A stretch of DNA of 64,000 bases, taken from assembly GCA_027493525.1 (NCBI GenBank), contig JAOSKN010000001.1:2170001-2234000 (forward strand), given 5' to 3'. The translations under genes were made by a program, and so were the position numbers. This DNA comes from Planctomycetota bacterium. Its GTDB lineage: Bacteria; Planctomycetota; SZUA-567; H5-PLA8. Positions 24,912 to 34,063 of the stretch are shown piece by piece; within the stretch, counting starts at the first letter, position 1; each line of letters starts with the position of its first letter. The notes under the pieces were generated by a model. It was given only the letters and a program-made list of their open reading frames with translations, did not search any database and had not been told where the DNA came from.

Positions 24912-26441
24912 CTACCACAGGCACGCCGCGCCCGCCGCCCCGAGCAGCGCCAGGGCGAAGAGGAACACGCTCAGGCAGCCCTTGGGGCCGCGGCGCACCT
25001 TCGAGAGCAGTCCCGTGCGCCCCTGGCGCTTGCCGGTCGCGTCGCCCGGCACGCGCGAGGCGCCTCCCGCCTCCACGGGCTTGCCCGCGGCCACGCGGTC
25101 GATCGCCGCGATCAATTCGTCCGCGTTCGCGAAGCGCTCCTCGGGCTCCTTCGAGAGCAGCCGCAGCACCATCTGGGACGCGCCGCGGGTGATGCCGGGC
25201 ACGATCGAGCGCGGGTCGGGCGGCGGCTGCCGGACGTGCATCACCATCACCTGCGTCGAAGAGGCGTGGTCGAAGGGCACTTGCCCGGTCAGCATCTGGA
25301 AGAGCGTCGCGCCCACGCTGTAGAGATCGGCGCGGTGATCGATGTGCTCCTTGCCCAGCGCCTGTTCGGGGCTGAGGTAGTGCGGCGTCCCGATGCTCAT
25401 GCCCACCGCCGTCAGCTTGGAGGTGTCCTCTTGCGATTTGCCCAGGCCGAAGTCGATCACCTTGACCTGCCCGTCGCGCCCCAGCAGGACGTTCTCGGGC
25501 TTGATGTCGCGGTGGATCAGGGTCAGGTTGTGCGCGTACCCGAGCGCCTGGGACATCAGCCGCGCGATCCGCAGCGCTTCGTCCTCGGGCAGGCGCTTCT
25601 CGCGCTTGAGGCGGGAACTGAGGCTCTCGCCGTCCACGAACTCCATCGCCAGGTACGAATAGCCGCCCGTCTGCCCCGCGCCGTAGTAGGCGACGATGTT
25701 GGGATGGTTCAGCGAACTGAGCGTCTTGACCTCGCGCCGCCAGCGCTCCAGGAACTCCGCGTCGTTCGCCAGGTTCTTGGGCAGGATCTTCAGGGCCACG
25801 CGCCGGTTGGCCTCGGTGTCGCGGGCCTCGAAGACCGCGCCCATGGAGCCTTCGCCGAGCTGGCGCTGCAATTCGAACTGCCCGAGCTGCTGGCGCTTGG
25901 ACTTGGGCGGCGCCGCCTCGGCCTGCGGGGCGGGCGAGGCCACCGCCGGGCGGGCCGCCGAGGACGCGCCGCGCGAACTCCGGGCGCCGCCGCCTCCGGA
26001 AGCGGGCGACGGGGATTTTGACGGCGACCCCGAGATCGCCTGGCGCGTGGAGGACGAACTGCTCCGGGCGCCCACCGCCGGGCGCCGCGCGGTGCTGGAG
26101 GCCGCGCGCCCGCGGCCCTTCTTCTCGATCGCCAGTTGAGACGGGTCCGTGGCGTTGAGGTTGGCCTGAGGCGCGCCGCCGCCCTCGGTGCGCAGCCGCT
26201 TCTGAGCCACGAGTATCGCGGCGACCTGGCGCGGCGTGATCACGCCCCGCTCCACCATGATCTGGCCGATCTGCTTGGCTTGGCCCGCCTGGCGCTGCGC
26301 GGCCTGTTGATCCAGCGCCTCGCGCACCTGCTCGCGCCGCAGGACGCCCATCATCACGCCGACCTCGCCGAACCGGTAGGGGTACGACGTGCCGGAGGGG
26401 GCGTGGGCGGGCGGGCCGGAGGCGGTTGGGGTATCGGGCAT
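24912..26441 (-). CDS. Membrane-anchored Ser/Thr protein kinase
   Basis: A 509-residue Hanks-type kinase, closely related to the next gene in the operon. N-terminal helical module FGEVGVMMGVLRREQVREAL and GQIMVERGVITPRQVAAIL; then an about 90-residue Ser/Ala/Arg-rich linker; then the kinase: LGEGSMGAVFEARD, RVALKILPKNL, HRDIKPENVLL, DFGLGKS, GTPHYLSPEQALG and ADLYSVGATLFQMLTGQVPF. The catalytic set is complete. One C-terminal membrane segment (CLSVFLFALALLGAAGAACLW) ends the protein. It starts 10 bases after the upstream kinase stop. Confidence 0.93.
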   Translation of the reverse strand: MPDTPTASGPPAHAPSGTSYPYRFGEVGVMMGVLRREQVREALDQQAAQRQAGQAKQIGQIMVERGVITPRQVAAILVAQKRLRTEGGGAPQANLNATDPSQLAIEKKGRGRAASSTARRPAVGARSSSSSTRQAISGSPSKSPSPASGGGGARSSRGASSAARPAVASPAPQAEAAPPKSKRQQLGQFELQRQLGEGSMGAVFEARDTEANRRVALKILPKNLANDAEFLERWRREVKTLSSLNHPNIVAYYGAGQTGGYSYLAMEFVDGESLSSRLKREKRLPEDEALRIARLMSQALGYAHNLTLIHRDIKPENVLLGRDGQVKVIDFGLGKSQEDTSKLTAVGMSIGTPHYLSPEQALGKEHIDHRADLYSVGATLFQMLTGQVPFDHASSTQVMVMHVRQPPPDPRSIVPGITRGASQMVLRLLSKEPEERFANADELIAAIDRVAAGKPVEAGGASRVPGDATGKRQGRTGLLSKVRRGPKGCLSVFLFALALLGAAGAACLW

Positions 26442-26451
26442 GTACGCAGTC

Positions 26452-28906
26452 TTATTTGCTCAGGGAACCGATCTTCTTCCCCAGAGTCTCCAGCTTGCGG
26501 CCGGCTTCGCGGATGCGGTCGGCTTTCCCTTTGTCGGCGCCGCCCCACGATCCGAGGCGGAACAGGCCTTTCTCCTCTTCGCCGGCCTTCCTCTCGAAGG
26601 TCGGCCGCGCGTCGATCAGGGCGTTCGAGGCGTCGCGCGCCGCCGTCTTGGCGTCGGCGAAGGCCATCTTGAAGCGGTCGAGGCTCTGCGCGTCGAACCC
26701 CTTGCGCAGTTCGGCGCCCTGATCCGCGGCCTGGCGCTTCCATTTCTGCAGGTCCCGCCTCAGATCCTTGCCGGCGGGATATTCCTTCTCTTCGTCCAGA
26801 ATCTTCCGCACCGTCTCCAGCGCCTCGTCCAGGCTGGGTTCCATCTGCTTATAGATCGATTCCGCGGACTGGAGCATCTCCAGGCTGGCCTTGAGCGCCA
26901 GCGGCTCGGGGTGGTTCGGGCGGGCGGTCAGTTCCTGGCCGATCAGTCTTAGCGCCTCGGCGTCCTGGCGCTGCGCCACCAGCGCCTTGATGCGCTCAAG
27001 CGCTGGGCTCGAGGGGGCCACGCGAACCGGCGGCGGAGGCGGGGGGGTGTAGGGGTCGTGCCGTTGCGCATTCGTTCGGCCACGGCGCTTAGCCTGCGGC
27101 CGGCCTCGTCCCGCAGCGTGGGTTCCTTTTGCGCCTCCTGGTAGGCCTTGTGCGCCTCCAGCAGGCGGTTGGCCTGGACGAGCCGGTCGCCCTCCGCCAG
27201 CATCACGCGCCCTTGAGCCTCCTGGTAGCCTTTGCTGGCCGCGGCATCCCCCGGACGCAGGACCAGCGCTTCGCGGTACGCCGCTTCCGCGCGCACGTAC
27301 TCGCCGCCCTGCAGGGCCGTTTGTCCCGCGGCGGCCAGCTTCTCGTATTCCGCGTCCTTCCGGATCGTCTCCATGAGCATCCGGCGCCGTTCGGCCAGGT
27401 CCGGGTCCGGCTGCTGTTCCAGCGCCTGGCCGTACCAGGCGACCGCCAGCGCCCAGTCCTTGCGGTCCTCGGCGGCGCGGCCGCGATTCAGATTCGATTC
27501 GCGCCGCAGTTGCGCGGCCTCCAGGGCGTGGCGCTTGCTCGCGGCGGCGTCGCCGGTCAGTTTGGCCGCGCGTTCGAAAGCCGCCGCCGCTTCCTCCAGC
27601 TTGCCCTGCGTCTTGTGGTTTCTGGCCTCGGCCAGCGCCTGCCGGAGCGCTTCGCCGTCGCCTCCCGGCGGCGGCAGGGGCGGGCGGGGTCCGCGGGCGC
27701 GGGATCGGGCAAGGCAGGCGGCTCGACCGGCGGCGTTGGGGAAACTTCGCCCTCGCCGGGGGTCTTCCCGGCTTCGGCATCCGTGGAGGGATTGACCGTC
27801 TGGGACTCGCCTTCGGAAGGCTTCTTCTCGCCGCCGCCCAGGAGCAGGGCGAGGGCCGCGATCAGGACCACCGCGCCCAGCGCGGCGCCGGCCAGGAGGA
27901 TCTTGACGTTGCCCTTGACCGCATCCTGGACCGCCGTGATCGGGGTAACGGCGGCGGCCGAACCCGAAACCGATGTCATTTCGCCGCTGCCCGGGGGCGG
28001 CGGGAGCGGCGGCGGATTGGGGATCTTCTTCCCTTCCTGGACCTTGCGCACCAGATCGGCGAGGTCCGCCGCGTTCTGCGGGCGCTGCTCCCGGAGCTTG
28101 GCCATCATGGTCAGGAGCAGGTTGCTCAGGTTCTTGCTCAGGTCGGGCTTGAACTTCCGCGGATCCTCGGGCGCCTCGAACTTGTGCTTGTAGAGCAGGT
28201 TCATCATCGAGCCGCCCTCGAAGGGCAGCTTGGAGGTGAAGGCGCGGAAGAAGGTCACGCCCAGGCTGTAGAGGTCGCTGCGCGCGTCGGCCTTCTCGCC
28301 GTCCACCTGTTCGGGGCTCATGTAGAGCGGCGTGCCCAGCGTCGCGCCGGTGTTGGTCAAATGGGTGGTGCTGCTCGACTCCATCACCAGTCCGAAATCC
28401 ACGATGCGGACGTTCATCTTCTCGTCCAGCAGCAGGTTGTCGGGCTTGATGTCGCGGTGGACCAGGTCCTTCTCGTGCGCGGCCTGCAGGCCCAGGGCGG
28501 CCTGGAGCAGCAGGCGCAGCCCTTCGCTCTCGCTCAGCGGCCCGTTCTGCTCCACGTACTTGCCCAGCGAGGTGCCCTCGACCAGTTCCATGGCCATGTA
28601 GTAGCGGCCTTTGAACAGGCCCGCGTCGTAGACCTGGACGATGTGGTCGTGGCGGAGCGTCGCCGCGACGCGCGCCACTCTCAGGAATCGCGAGACGTAT
28701 TCGGGGTTTTGGGCGAATTCCGGGGGCAGGATCTTGAGCGCGACCGGGCGTTCCAGGGTCTCATGGACGGCGCGGTACACCACACCCATTCCGCCGCGAC
28801 CCAAGGTGCCTTTGATCCGGTAAGGCCCGACCGATTCCAGCTTTTCGCCCGAGGGGTTGGAGTCCTGCAGAGCCGAAGGGGCTTCCGGTTCCGTTGGGGC
28901 GGACAT
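26452..28906 (-). CDS. Transmembrane Ser/Thr protein kinase with C-terminal TPR region, two frameshifts
   Basis: First gene of the kinase operon. Residues 1-300 form a Hanks-type kinase without the N-terminal helical module: LGRGGMGVVYRAV, PVALKILPPEF, HRDIKPDNLLL, DFGLVMES, GTPLYMSPEQVDG. A membrane segment (ILLAGAALGAVVLIAALALLL, about 355) separates it from an outside Pro-rich and TPR-like region. That region is broken twice: near 27675-27690 (G4 runs on the plus strand) and at the G7 run 27041-27047. One added C at each place joins PALPDPAPADPARP to GGDGEALRQALAEARN, then VAERMRN to HDPYTPPPPPPVRVAPSS and the end RKLETLGKKIGSLSK. The restored protein is about 815 residues. Sensor function of the outside region is inference. 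Confidence 0.85.
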
Positions 28907-28984
28907 ACACCTGGCTCCCAGGTAAACGAACGGCTAAAAGCATACGATACGCGGTGCCGAATGGGTACCTCTAAAGACGCTGCT

Positions 28985-29016
28985 CCCCCAGCCATCATAG
29001 GGAGTCTGGCTGGGGG
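28985..29016 (-). terminator. Hairpin after the Gfo/Idh gene
   Basis: CCCCCAGCCA and TGGCTGGGGG pair with a 12-base loop, about 15 bases after the Gfo/Idh stop on the minus strand. The T-tract is weak (GTCTTT after eight bases), so termination is likely but not certain. The kinase operon start follows immediately on the same strand. Confidence 0.4.
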
Positions 29017-29031
29017 GACAAGCGTAACGTG

Positions 29032-30309
29032 TCAGCCCTTTTTCAAGAAGTCCTGTACCCTGACGAGTTTACCCGAGCGCGCGAGAGACACGTTCGCCGC
29101 GTGGCCAATCAGGACCGCCTGGACGGCCTCCTCCAAGGGGGCCATCTGCGGCGTGGGCTTGGCATCGAACGGCCGGCCGAAGAAGTCATGCCGGATCTGC
29201 GGGTCGGCGCCGCCGTGACTGCCCTGGGCTTCCGGAATCGGCAGCTCGCGGAAACCCTTGGACTTCGACCAGTGGTACAGGTGCTTGCCCGTGGGCCCGC
29301 CCAGGCCGTGCTGGGAGGCGTTGGTCGAGAGCCAGCTCGTGTCGTGAACTTCGTGTAGTTCAAGCCGCCCGTCGGCGCCTTCGAACTGGATGATCCAGCC
29401 CTCGTAGCTCCCGAAGGCGTGCAGACTGTAGGTCACGCGCACGCCGTTCTTGTAGTCGTACAGGACCGAGGCCTGGTCCTCGATGTCGATCTCCCGGTCG
29501 AAGACGCAGCCGTCGCGGATGTACCCGTCGGCGCGTTCGGCTTCCTTGTAGAGCTTGCGCGTCCGCTCGTTCTTGAACAGCTCGACGTGGAACTCGCATT
29601 GGCCCGCGTGCGGGCAGCCTTCGCAGCGCTTGTGCCGGAAGGGGCCGTGCTTGCCGTAGAAGGTCAGCCCGCCGCGCGCGAGGAGCGTCTCGGGAATCGA
29701 ATCGATGAGATAGTTCAGCACGTCGAAGTGGTGCGAAGCCTTGTGGATCAGCAGCCCGCCGCTGTTGGCCTTGACGCGGTGCCAGCGCCGGAAGTAGTCG
29801 GCCCCGTGGCGGCGGTCCAGGTTTTCCTGGAACTGCACCCACTTGAGTTGCCCGATGGCGCCGGACGCGATCAGGCGCTTCAGCTCCTGAATCGCCGGGC
29901 CGTAGCGCATGTTGTGGGTGACGAAGCAGCGCGCGCGGGGCTTGCGCCGGTTGCGCTTCGCGGCGGCGAGGATCTGCCGGCACTGCCTGCCGTCCACGCA
30001 CAGCGGCTTCTCGCTGATCGCGCGCTTCCCGGCGTCCAGCGTGCGGCAGATGAATTCGGCGTGCGTCGAGTCCCGCGTCGTCACGATCGCCGCGTCGGGC
30101 TCGATCTCCTTCAGCATCTGCGCGTAGTCGGTGTAGACGGGCAGGTTCGTGCCGAGAAGGCCGTTGGCGGCCTTGAGCCGGTCGGGGTTCGCGTCGAAGA
30201 GCGCCGCCAGCTCGCAGAACTCGGTGAAATCCTTGAGCAGCGGCGCGGCGAACATGCCCAGCCCGCGGCCCCCGGTCCCCGCCAGCACGTACCTCTTGCG
30301 CGCGCCCAT
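29032..30309 (-). CDS. Gfo/Idh/MocA-type NAD(P)-dependent oxidoreductase
   Basis: A 425-residue sugar-type dehydrogenase. The Rossmann start is YVLAGTGGRGLGMFA, followed by the family's EKPLCVDGRQCRQI (Lys of the EKP motif) and the C-terminal alpha/beta domain with HNMRYGPAIQELK and GGLLIHKASHHFDVLNYL (catalytic His region). An insert carries a Cys cluster CEGCPHAGQC around residue 225 seen in a subset of the family. Substrate is unknown; such genes are numerous in planctomycetes that degrade complex glycans. The ATG at 30309 has AGGAG 8 bases before it and is preferred over the open frame upstream. No Tat signal is present. Confidence 0.9.
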   Translation of the reverse strand: MGARKRYVLAGTGGRGLGMFAAPLLKDFTEFCELAALFDANPDRLKAANGLLGTNLPVYTDYAQMLKEIEPDAAIVTTRDSTHAEFICRTLDAGKRAISEKPLCVDGRQCRQILAAAKRNRRKPRARCFVTHNMRYGPAIQELKRLIASGAIGQLKWVQFQENLDRRHGADYFRRWHRVKANSGGLLIHKASHHFDVLNYLIDSIPETLLARGGLTFYGKHGPFRHKRCEGCPHAGQCEFHVELFKNERTRKLYKEAERADGYIRDGCVFDREIDIEDQASVLYDYKNGVRVTYSLHAFGSYEGWIIQFEGADGRLELHEVHDTSWLSTNASQHGLGGPTGKHLYHWSKSKGFRELPIPEAQGSHGGADPQIRHDFFGRPFDAKPTPQMAPLEEAVQAVLIGHAANVSLARSGKLVRVQDFLKKG

Positions 30310-30425
30310 GCGTCGTTCTCCTGGTTCTGGAAGCGGAGAGCCTAACATATCCGTCCGGGATTCCAGCGCACCCGGGCGGGCCAACCGATCTTGGCGCGCC
30401 GCGGCCTGTGGCGTAGCATGGAGGA

Positions 30426-31658
30426 ATGAATCCACTCCGCGTGGCCGTTCTGGCGCTCCTGCTTGCGTTGCCCCTCCGCGCCTCCGAGGACCCCGCCGCG
30501 CGCGCGCTGCAAACCGAAGTTCAGCGCGCTTCCGGCCGCGACGTCCGGATCAGCGAAGCGCCCCTGGTGACGATCGTCTCCGACGCGCCCGACGAGCACG
30601 TCATGGGCGCGCTCCAGCACGTCTCCAAGTGCGTCCCGCAGATCTTCCGCCTGCTCCAACTGCCCAACGACGCGCCGGTCCCCGAACGGCTCTACATCGC
30701 GCTCTTATCGGAGAAGGCCGCCTTCGTCCGGTTCCTCAACGAGCGGCGCGCCGGCGGCCTGGGCAGCTACACCTACGTCCACGGCGCCCAGCCCGAACGC
30801 CGCGTGATCGCCGCTTACCTGCTCCATCCGGCGGCGATGCGGGCGCGCCTGCGCCACGCCGTCGCCAACGCGCTCCTGCACGCCTGGATCGCCGAGCCGC
30901 CGCCGTGGCTGGCCGAGGGCCTGGGCGAGGTGCTGGAGGACGCCGAACTGGACGCCCAGGGCAACCTCGTCCTGGGCCCCGCGCGCGGGCACGTCCGCGA
31001 CTACCGCAAGCGCATTCTCGAGGCGCAGCCTTCGCCTTACGTGCCGCTCAAGGAACTCGTCCGCCTGCAGGGCTCCGATTGGACCGCGCAGCCGCTGCTC
31101 CACTACACCGAAGCCTGGGCCTTCGCGCGCTTCCTGCTCACCGACGCCCGCATGCGCGAAGCCAAGGTGCTGCCCCGGATCTACCGCGCGCTGGGACCTC
31201 GAGCCACGGAGGCCGCGAACGTGGCGGTCGCGGCGCGAGTCTTCCTGGACGACGAATGGGCGCCCCTGGAGGCTTCGCTCAAGGCCTTCGTTCAGGGCCT
31301 GCCCGAGTCCCCCGCCGACGAACCGTACCGCCAGGCCCTGGACAAGCTGGGCGCCGGCGAAGAGGCCGCGGCCCTGCCCCTGCTCGACAAGGCGCTCGAA
31401 CTCGACCCGGATTACGCGCGCCTCTACTACTACCGCGCGCTGGCGTCGTTCCGCGTCAAGCGCTTCGATCCGGCGCTGATCGACCTCGACGCCGCCCTGG
31501 AGCGATTCCCCGAGTACCACGCCGCGCTCTTCCTGCGCGCGCGCTGCCGCGCCGCCCTGGGGAGCACGCGCCTGGCCGAGCAGGATTTCGAGGCCTGCCT
31601 CCTGACGCCGTACCGCGAGCAGGCCCAGGCGGAATTGAAGGCGCTCAAGAAAGAGTGA
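30426..31658 (+). CDS. Secreted gluzincin-like (DUF1570-like) protein with TPR tail, active site degenerate
   Basis: A 410-residue exported protein: signal peptide MNPLRVAVLALLLALPLRAS, then a region resembling the peptidase-MA/DUF1570 group. The place where such proteins have HExxH reads RHAVANALLHAW, with only the last His kept, while the downstream PPPWLAEGLGEVLED still matches the family's WL.EG.AE third-ligand motif. It is therefore probably inactive as a protease. The C-terminus (about 300-400) is TPR: LPLLDKALELDPDYARLYYY and ALIDLDAALERFPEYHAALF. It is divergent from the Gfo/Idh gene and 65 bases ahead of a TIM-barrel gene. Confidence 0.65.
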   Translation: MNPLRVAVLALLLALPLRASEDPAARALQTEVQRASGRDVRISEAPLVTIVSDAPDEHVMGALQHVSKCVPQIFRLLQLPNDAPVPERLYIALLSEKAAFVRFLNERRAGGLGSYTYVHGAQPERRVIAAYLLHPAAMRARLRHAVANALLHAWIAEPPPWLAEGLGEVLEDAELDAQGNLVLGPARGHVRDYRKRILEAQPSPYVPLKELVRLQGSDWTAQPLLHYTEAWAFARFLLTDARMREAKVLPRIYRALGPRATEAANVAVAARVFLDDEWAPLEASLKAFVQGLPESPADEPYRQALDKLGAGEEAAALPLLDKALELDPDYARLYYYRALASFRVKRFDPALIDLDAALERFPEYHAALFLRARCRAALGSTRLAEQDFEACLLTPYREQAQAELKALKKE

Positions 31659-31667
31659 ACCCGGCGC

Positions 31668-31712
31668 ATGCCTCTGATCTGTAATCTGTGACCTTTGACC
31701 TGCTTCTCTGAC
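31668..31712. repeat. Heptameric tandem repeat, locus 1
   Basis: Between two plus-strand genes a 7-base period is visible: ctgatct, gtaatct, gtgacct, ttgacct, then decayed copies. It belongs to the same degenerate CTGTNAT-type family as the 35.1 and 57.85 kb loci. Confidence 0.6.
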
Positions 31713-31722
31713 CTGAGGCCCC

Positions 31723-32715
31723 ATGCTGCGCATCGGCTTGAACCCCTACGGACTCTCCTACACCGTGCTCGGCTGGCCCGGCCAGGGCACGCCGCGCGCC
31801 AACCCCAGGCCCTGGGGCCTCTGGCCGTACCTCGACCTCTGCGCCGAGCTGAACGCGCGCGTCGTCGAAGTGCCCACGACCCTGCTCGAAGCGCTGGACG
31901 GCGCGGGCTGGGAGCGGCTGCGCGCGCGCCTGCACGAGCTGAACGCGAAAGTCGTGTTGAGCCAGGGCTCGCCCGTGCAGGGTTTCGAGCGCAGCTTCGA
32001 ACTGGCGCCGAAGGCGGGGGCCGCGGTGGTGCGCATGTCGCTGACCTCTGTTCTGGCCGGCGCCCGCGCCGCGCTCGGGCCGCGCTGGGAGCGGACGCTC
32101 GCCGAGGTCCGCGCGGCCCTGCGCGAAGCCGCGCCGCGCGCCGCCGACGCGGGCCTCGCGCTGGGCCTCGAGAACCACCAGGACCTCACCAGCGCCGAGC
32201 TGATGGATCTCTGCGCGCCCTTCGGACCCCACGTCGGCGTCTGCCTCGACACCGGGAACCCGCTGGCCGTCGGCGAAGACCCCGTCGAATTCGCCCGCGC
32301 CGTTGGCCCGCGCGTCCGGCACGTGCACTTGAAGGACTACCGCGTCCAGTGGACCGCCGAGGGCTACCGGCTGATTCGTTGCGCGTCCGGGAGCGGCGCG
32401 ATACCCTTTACCGAGGTCATCCGCGAACTGTTGCGTTTTCAGGACGAGCTGACGGCCGTGCTGGAACCCGGCGCGCTGGAGGTCCGGCACGTGCGCTTGC
32501 TCATGCCGGACTGGTGGAACGGGTACGCCCCGCGAACCGCGCGGGACCTGGCCGCCGGACTGGCCGCCGCGCGCAAGGGCCTGCTCCCCGAGGACGCGGA
32601 CTACCGCACGCCGTGGGAGGCGGGCGCCGGCCCTGAGGCCATCGTCGCGTTCGAACTGGAGCAGATGCGCGAGAGCGCGAGGCTCCTTGGAAACCTGGGA
32701 GAGACCGCGAAATAG
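31723..32715 (+). CDS. Sugar phosphate isomerase/epimerase (xylose isomerase-like TIM barrel)
   Basis: A 330-residue TIM barrel. Landmarks are LRIGLNPYGLSYTV, VEVPTTLLEAL, LGLENHQDLT (metal Glu), VGVCLDTGNPLA (Asp), VRHVHLKDYRVQW (His) and TAVLEPGALEVRHVR (Glu). The metal-binding set of the AP-endonuclease-2 family appears complete. It opens a plus-strand run of five carbohydrate-type genes reaching 36934, but is separated from the next by a 507-base repeat-bearing gap. Confidence 0.83.
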   Translation: MLRIGLNPYGLSYTVLGWPGQGTPRANPRPWGLWPYLDLCAELNARVVEVPTTLLEALDGAGWERLRARLHELNAKVVLSQGSPVQGFERSFELAPKAGAAVVRMSLTSVLAGARAALGPRWERTLAEVRAALREAAPRAADAGLALGLENHQDLTSAELMDLCAPFGPHVGVCLDTGNPLAVGEDPVEFARAVGPRVRHVHLKDYRVQWTAEGYRLIRCASGSGAIPFTEVIRELLRFQDELTAVLEPGALEVRHVRLLMPDWWNGYAPRTARDLAAGLAAARKGLLPEDADYRTPWEAGAGPEAIVAFELEQMRESARLLGNLGETAK

Positions 32716-33222
32716 CGGACTCCGGCGCGGGCCTGAATGCCGAACCCCCGCTTTGTGCACGAAGAGCATCTTTTTTAGGGTTCCGTAGACTGTGGGAGAA
32801 GGCTGGGGTTGGCATCCTAAAAGGTAGGACCGCCCACGCGAGAGCATTCCGAGTCGGGAGGCGGGAGACGGGGACAGGCGACCGAAAGCCAATCGTGCAC
32901 CACGGTGCATCTTTTTTAAGCTCTCGTAGACACGGTCTGGGATCTGGAGCCCTGCTTGGTAGAGAGATGGAGCCGGTAGCCGAGCGCCGATAACGCACCA
33001 CGGTGCATCTTTTTTAGGGTCTCGTAGACGAAGAGGAGTCGGGGAGATCCTGGCCCTGGAAGGTCGGAACGGCCCGGGCATGCGCGGGTGAGGGGCGGTA
33101 GCGGCGCGCGGAATGGGCGGTCGAGCTTCAAGCGTGCACCACGGTGCATCTTTTTTTAAGGTCTCGTAGAATCGTGGCCGCCTACCAGGAAACGGCCGGA
33201 CGAATCGAGAGGTGCCTTCGCC
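32716..33222. repeat. Gene-free gap with four copies of a hairpin plus T-tract repeat (cluster 1)
   Basis: Copies at about 32752-32790, 32894-32931, 32993-33029 and 33132-33170 share TGCAC-N4-GTGCA-TCTTTTTT-N4-TCTCGTAGAC. The two five-base arms pair around a loop of about four bases, directly followed by six or seven T residues and then the conserved CTCGTAGA. The first copy is the most decayed. Sequences between copies (about 60-105 bases) are not obviously alike. The same motif occurs three times at 63.59-63.81 kb. In plus orientation each unit looks like a weak intrinsic terminator, but the array and conserved tail are unusual. No coding sequence is supported here. Confidence 0.75.
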
Positions 33223-34002
33223 ATGCCGGAAAAGGACGTTTTGGCCCTTTTCAAGCTCGACGGCCGCCGCGCGCTGGTGACGGGCGGCTCGAAGGGCCTG
33301 GGCGAGGTGATCGCGACCGCGCTCGCGCAGGCCGGCGCCGATGTGGCCCTGGCCAGCCGGAACAAGACCGAGGTCCAGGCGGCCGCCGCGCGGATCGAGC
33401 AGGGCACGGGCCGCCGCGCGCTCTCGGTGGCCGCGGACGTGACGAAGGCCGCCGAAGTCGAGCGCATGGCCGAGGAGGTCGAGCGCCTCCTGGGCCCAAT
33501 AGACATCCTGGTCAACAACGCGGGCATCAACATCCGCGGCGAAGTCGCGCAGCTCAAGGAAGAGGACTGGGACGCGGTCCTCGCGGTGAACCTCAAGGCT
33601 CCGTTCCTCGCGGCGAAGCGCTTCGCGCCGGGGATGTGCGAACGCGGCTGGGGGCGCGTGATCAACCTCGGCTCGATCCTCTCCGTCATCGCCATCCCGG
33701 GCCGCGCGCCGTACGCCTCGGCCAAGGCCGGCGTGCTGAACCTGACCCGCGTCATGGCCCTGGAGTGGGCCGCGCGCGGCGTCACCGCCAACGCCATCTG
33801 CCCGGGGCCGTTCGCGACCGAGATGAACAAGCCGCTGCTGAACGATCCCGAGAAGTACAAGGCCTTCGTCGCGAAGATCCCCATGGGGCGCTGGGGCGAG
33901 TTGCACGAGATCGCCGGCGCGGCGCTCTTCCTGGCCAGCGAAGCCTCCTCGTACGTCACCGGCAGCGCGCTCTTCGTGGACGGCGGCTGGACGGCGCAGT
34001 GA
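33223..34002 (+). CDS. Short-chain dehydrogenase/reductase (gluconate 5-dehydrogenase-like)
   Basis: A 259-residue classical SDR. Cofactor motif [13 protein letters not shown] (TGxxxGxG, residues about 19-27), NNAG at [10 protein letters not shown], catalytic Ser in GSILSVIA, and YASAK with the Tyr/Lys pair. The C-terminus [13 protein letters not shown] is typical. Sequence flavour is that of gluconate 5-dehydrogenase and 2-deoxygluconate dehydrogenase, which interconvert keto-acids and aldonic acids; the exact substrate is inference. It is followed after 61 bases by a zinc alcohol dehydrogenase. Confidence 0.88.
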   Translation: MPEKDVLALFKLDGRRALVTGGSKGLGEVIATALAQAGADVALASRNKTEVQAAAARIEQGTGRRALSVAADVTKAAEVERMAEEVERLLGPIDILVNNAGINIRGEVAQLKEEDWDAVLAVNLKAPFLAAKRFAPGMCERGWGRVINLGSILSVIAIPGRAPYASAKAGVLNLTRVMALEWAARGVTANAICPGPFATEMNKPLLNDPEKYKAFVAKIPMGRWGELHEIAGAALFLASEASSYVTGSALFVDGGWTAQ

Positions 34003-34063
34003 AGCGGGGTCCGAACCGGGCGTCGCACAGGCCGCGGGCATCGATCGGGCAAGGAGTCGAACG

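Noticed and set aside
21049..25192. Long plus-strand frames opposite uvrC and the kinases
   Set aside because: Antisense shadows of genes with clear family motifs.
32752..33171. CRISPR array
   Set aside because: Repeats are degenerate, differ in loop sequence, are spaced irregularly (about 60-105 bases) and no cas genes are present in the window.
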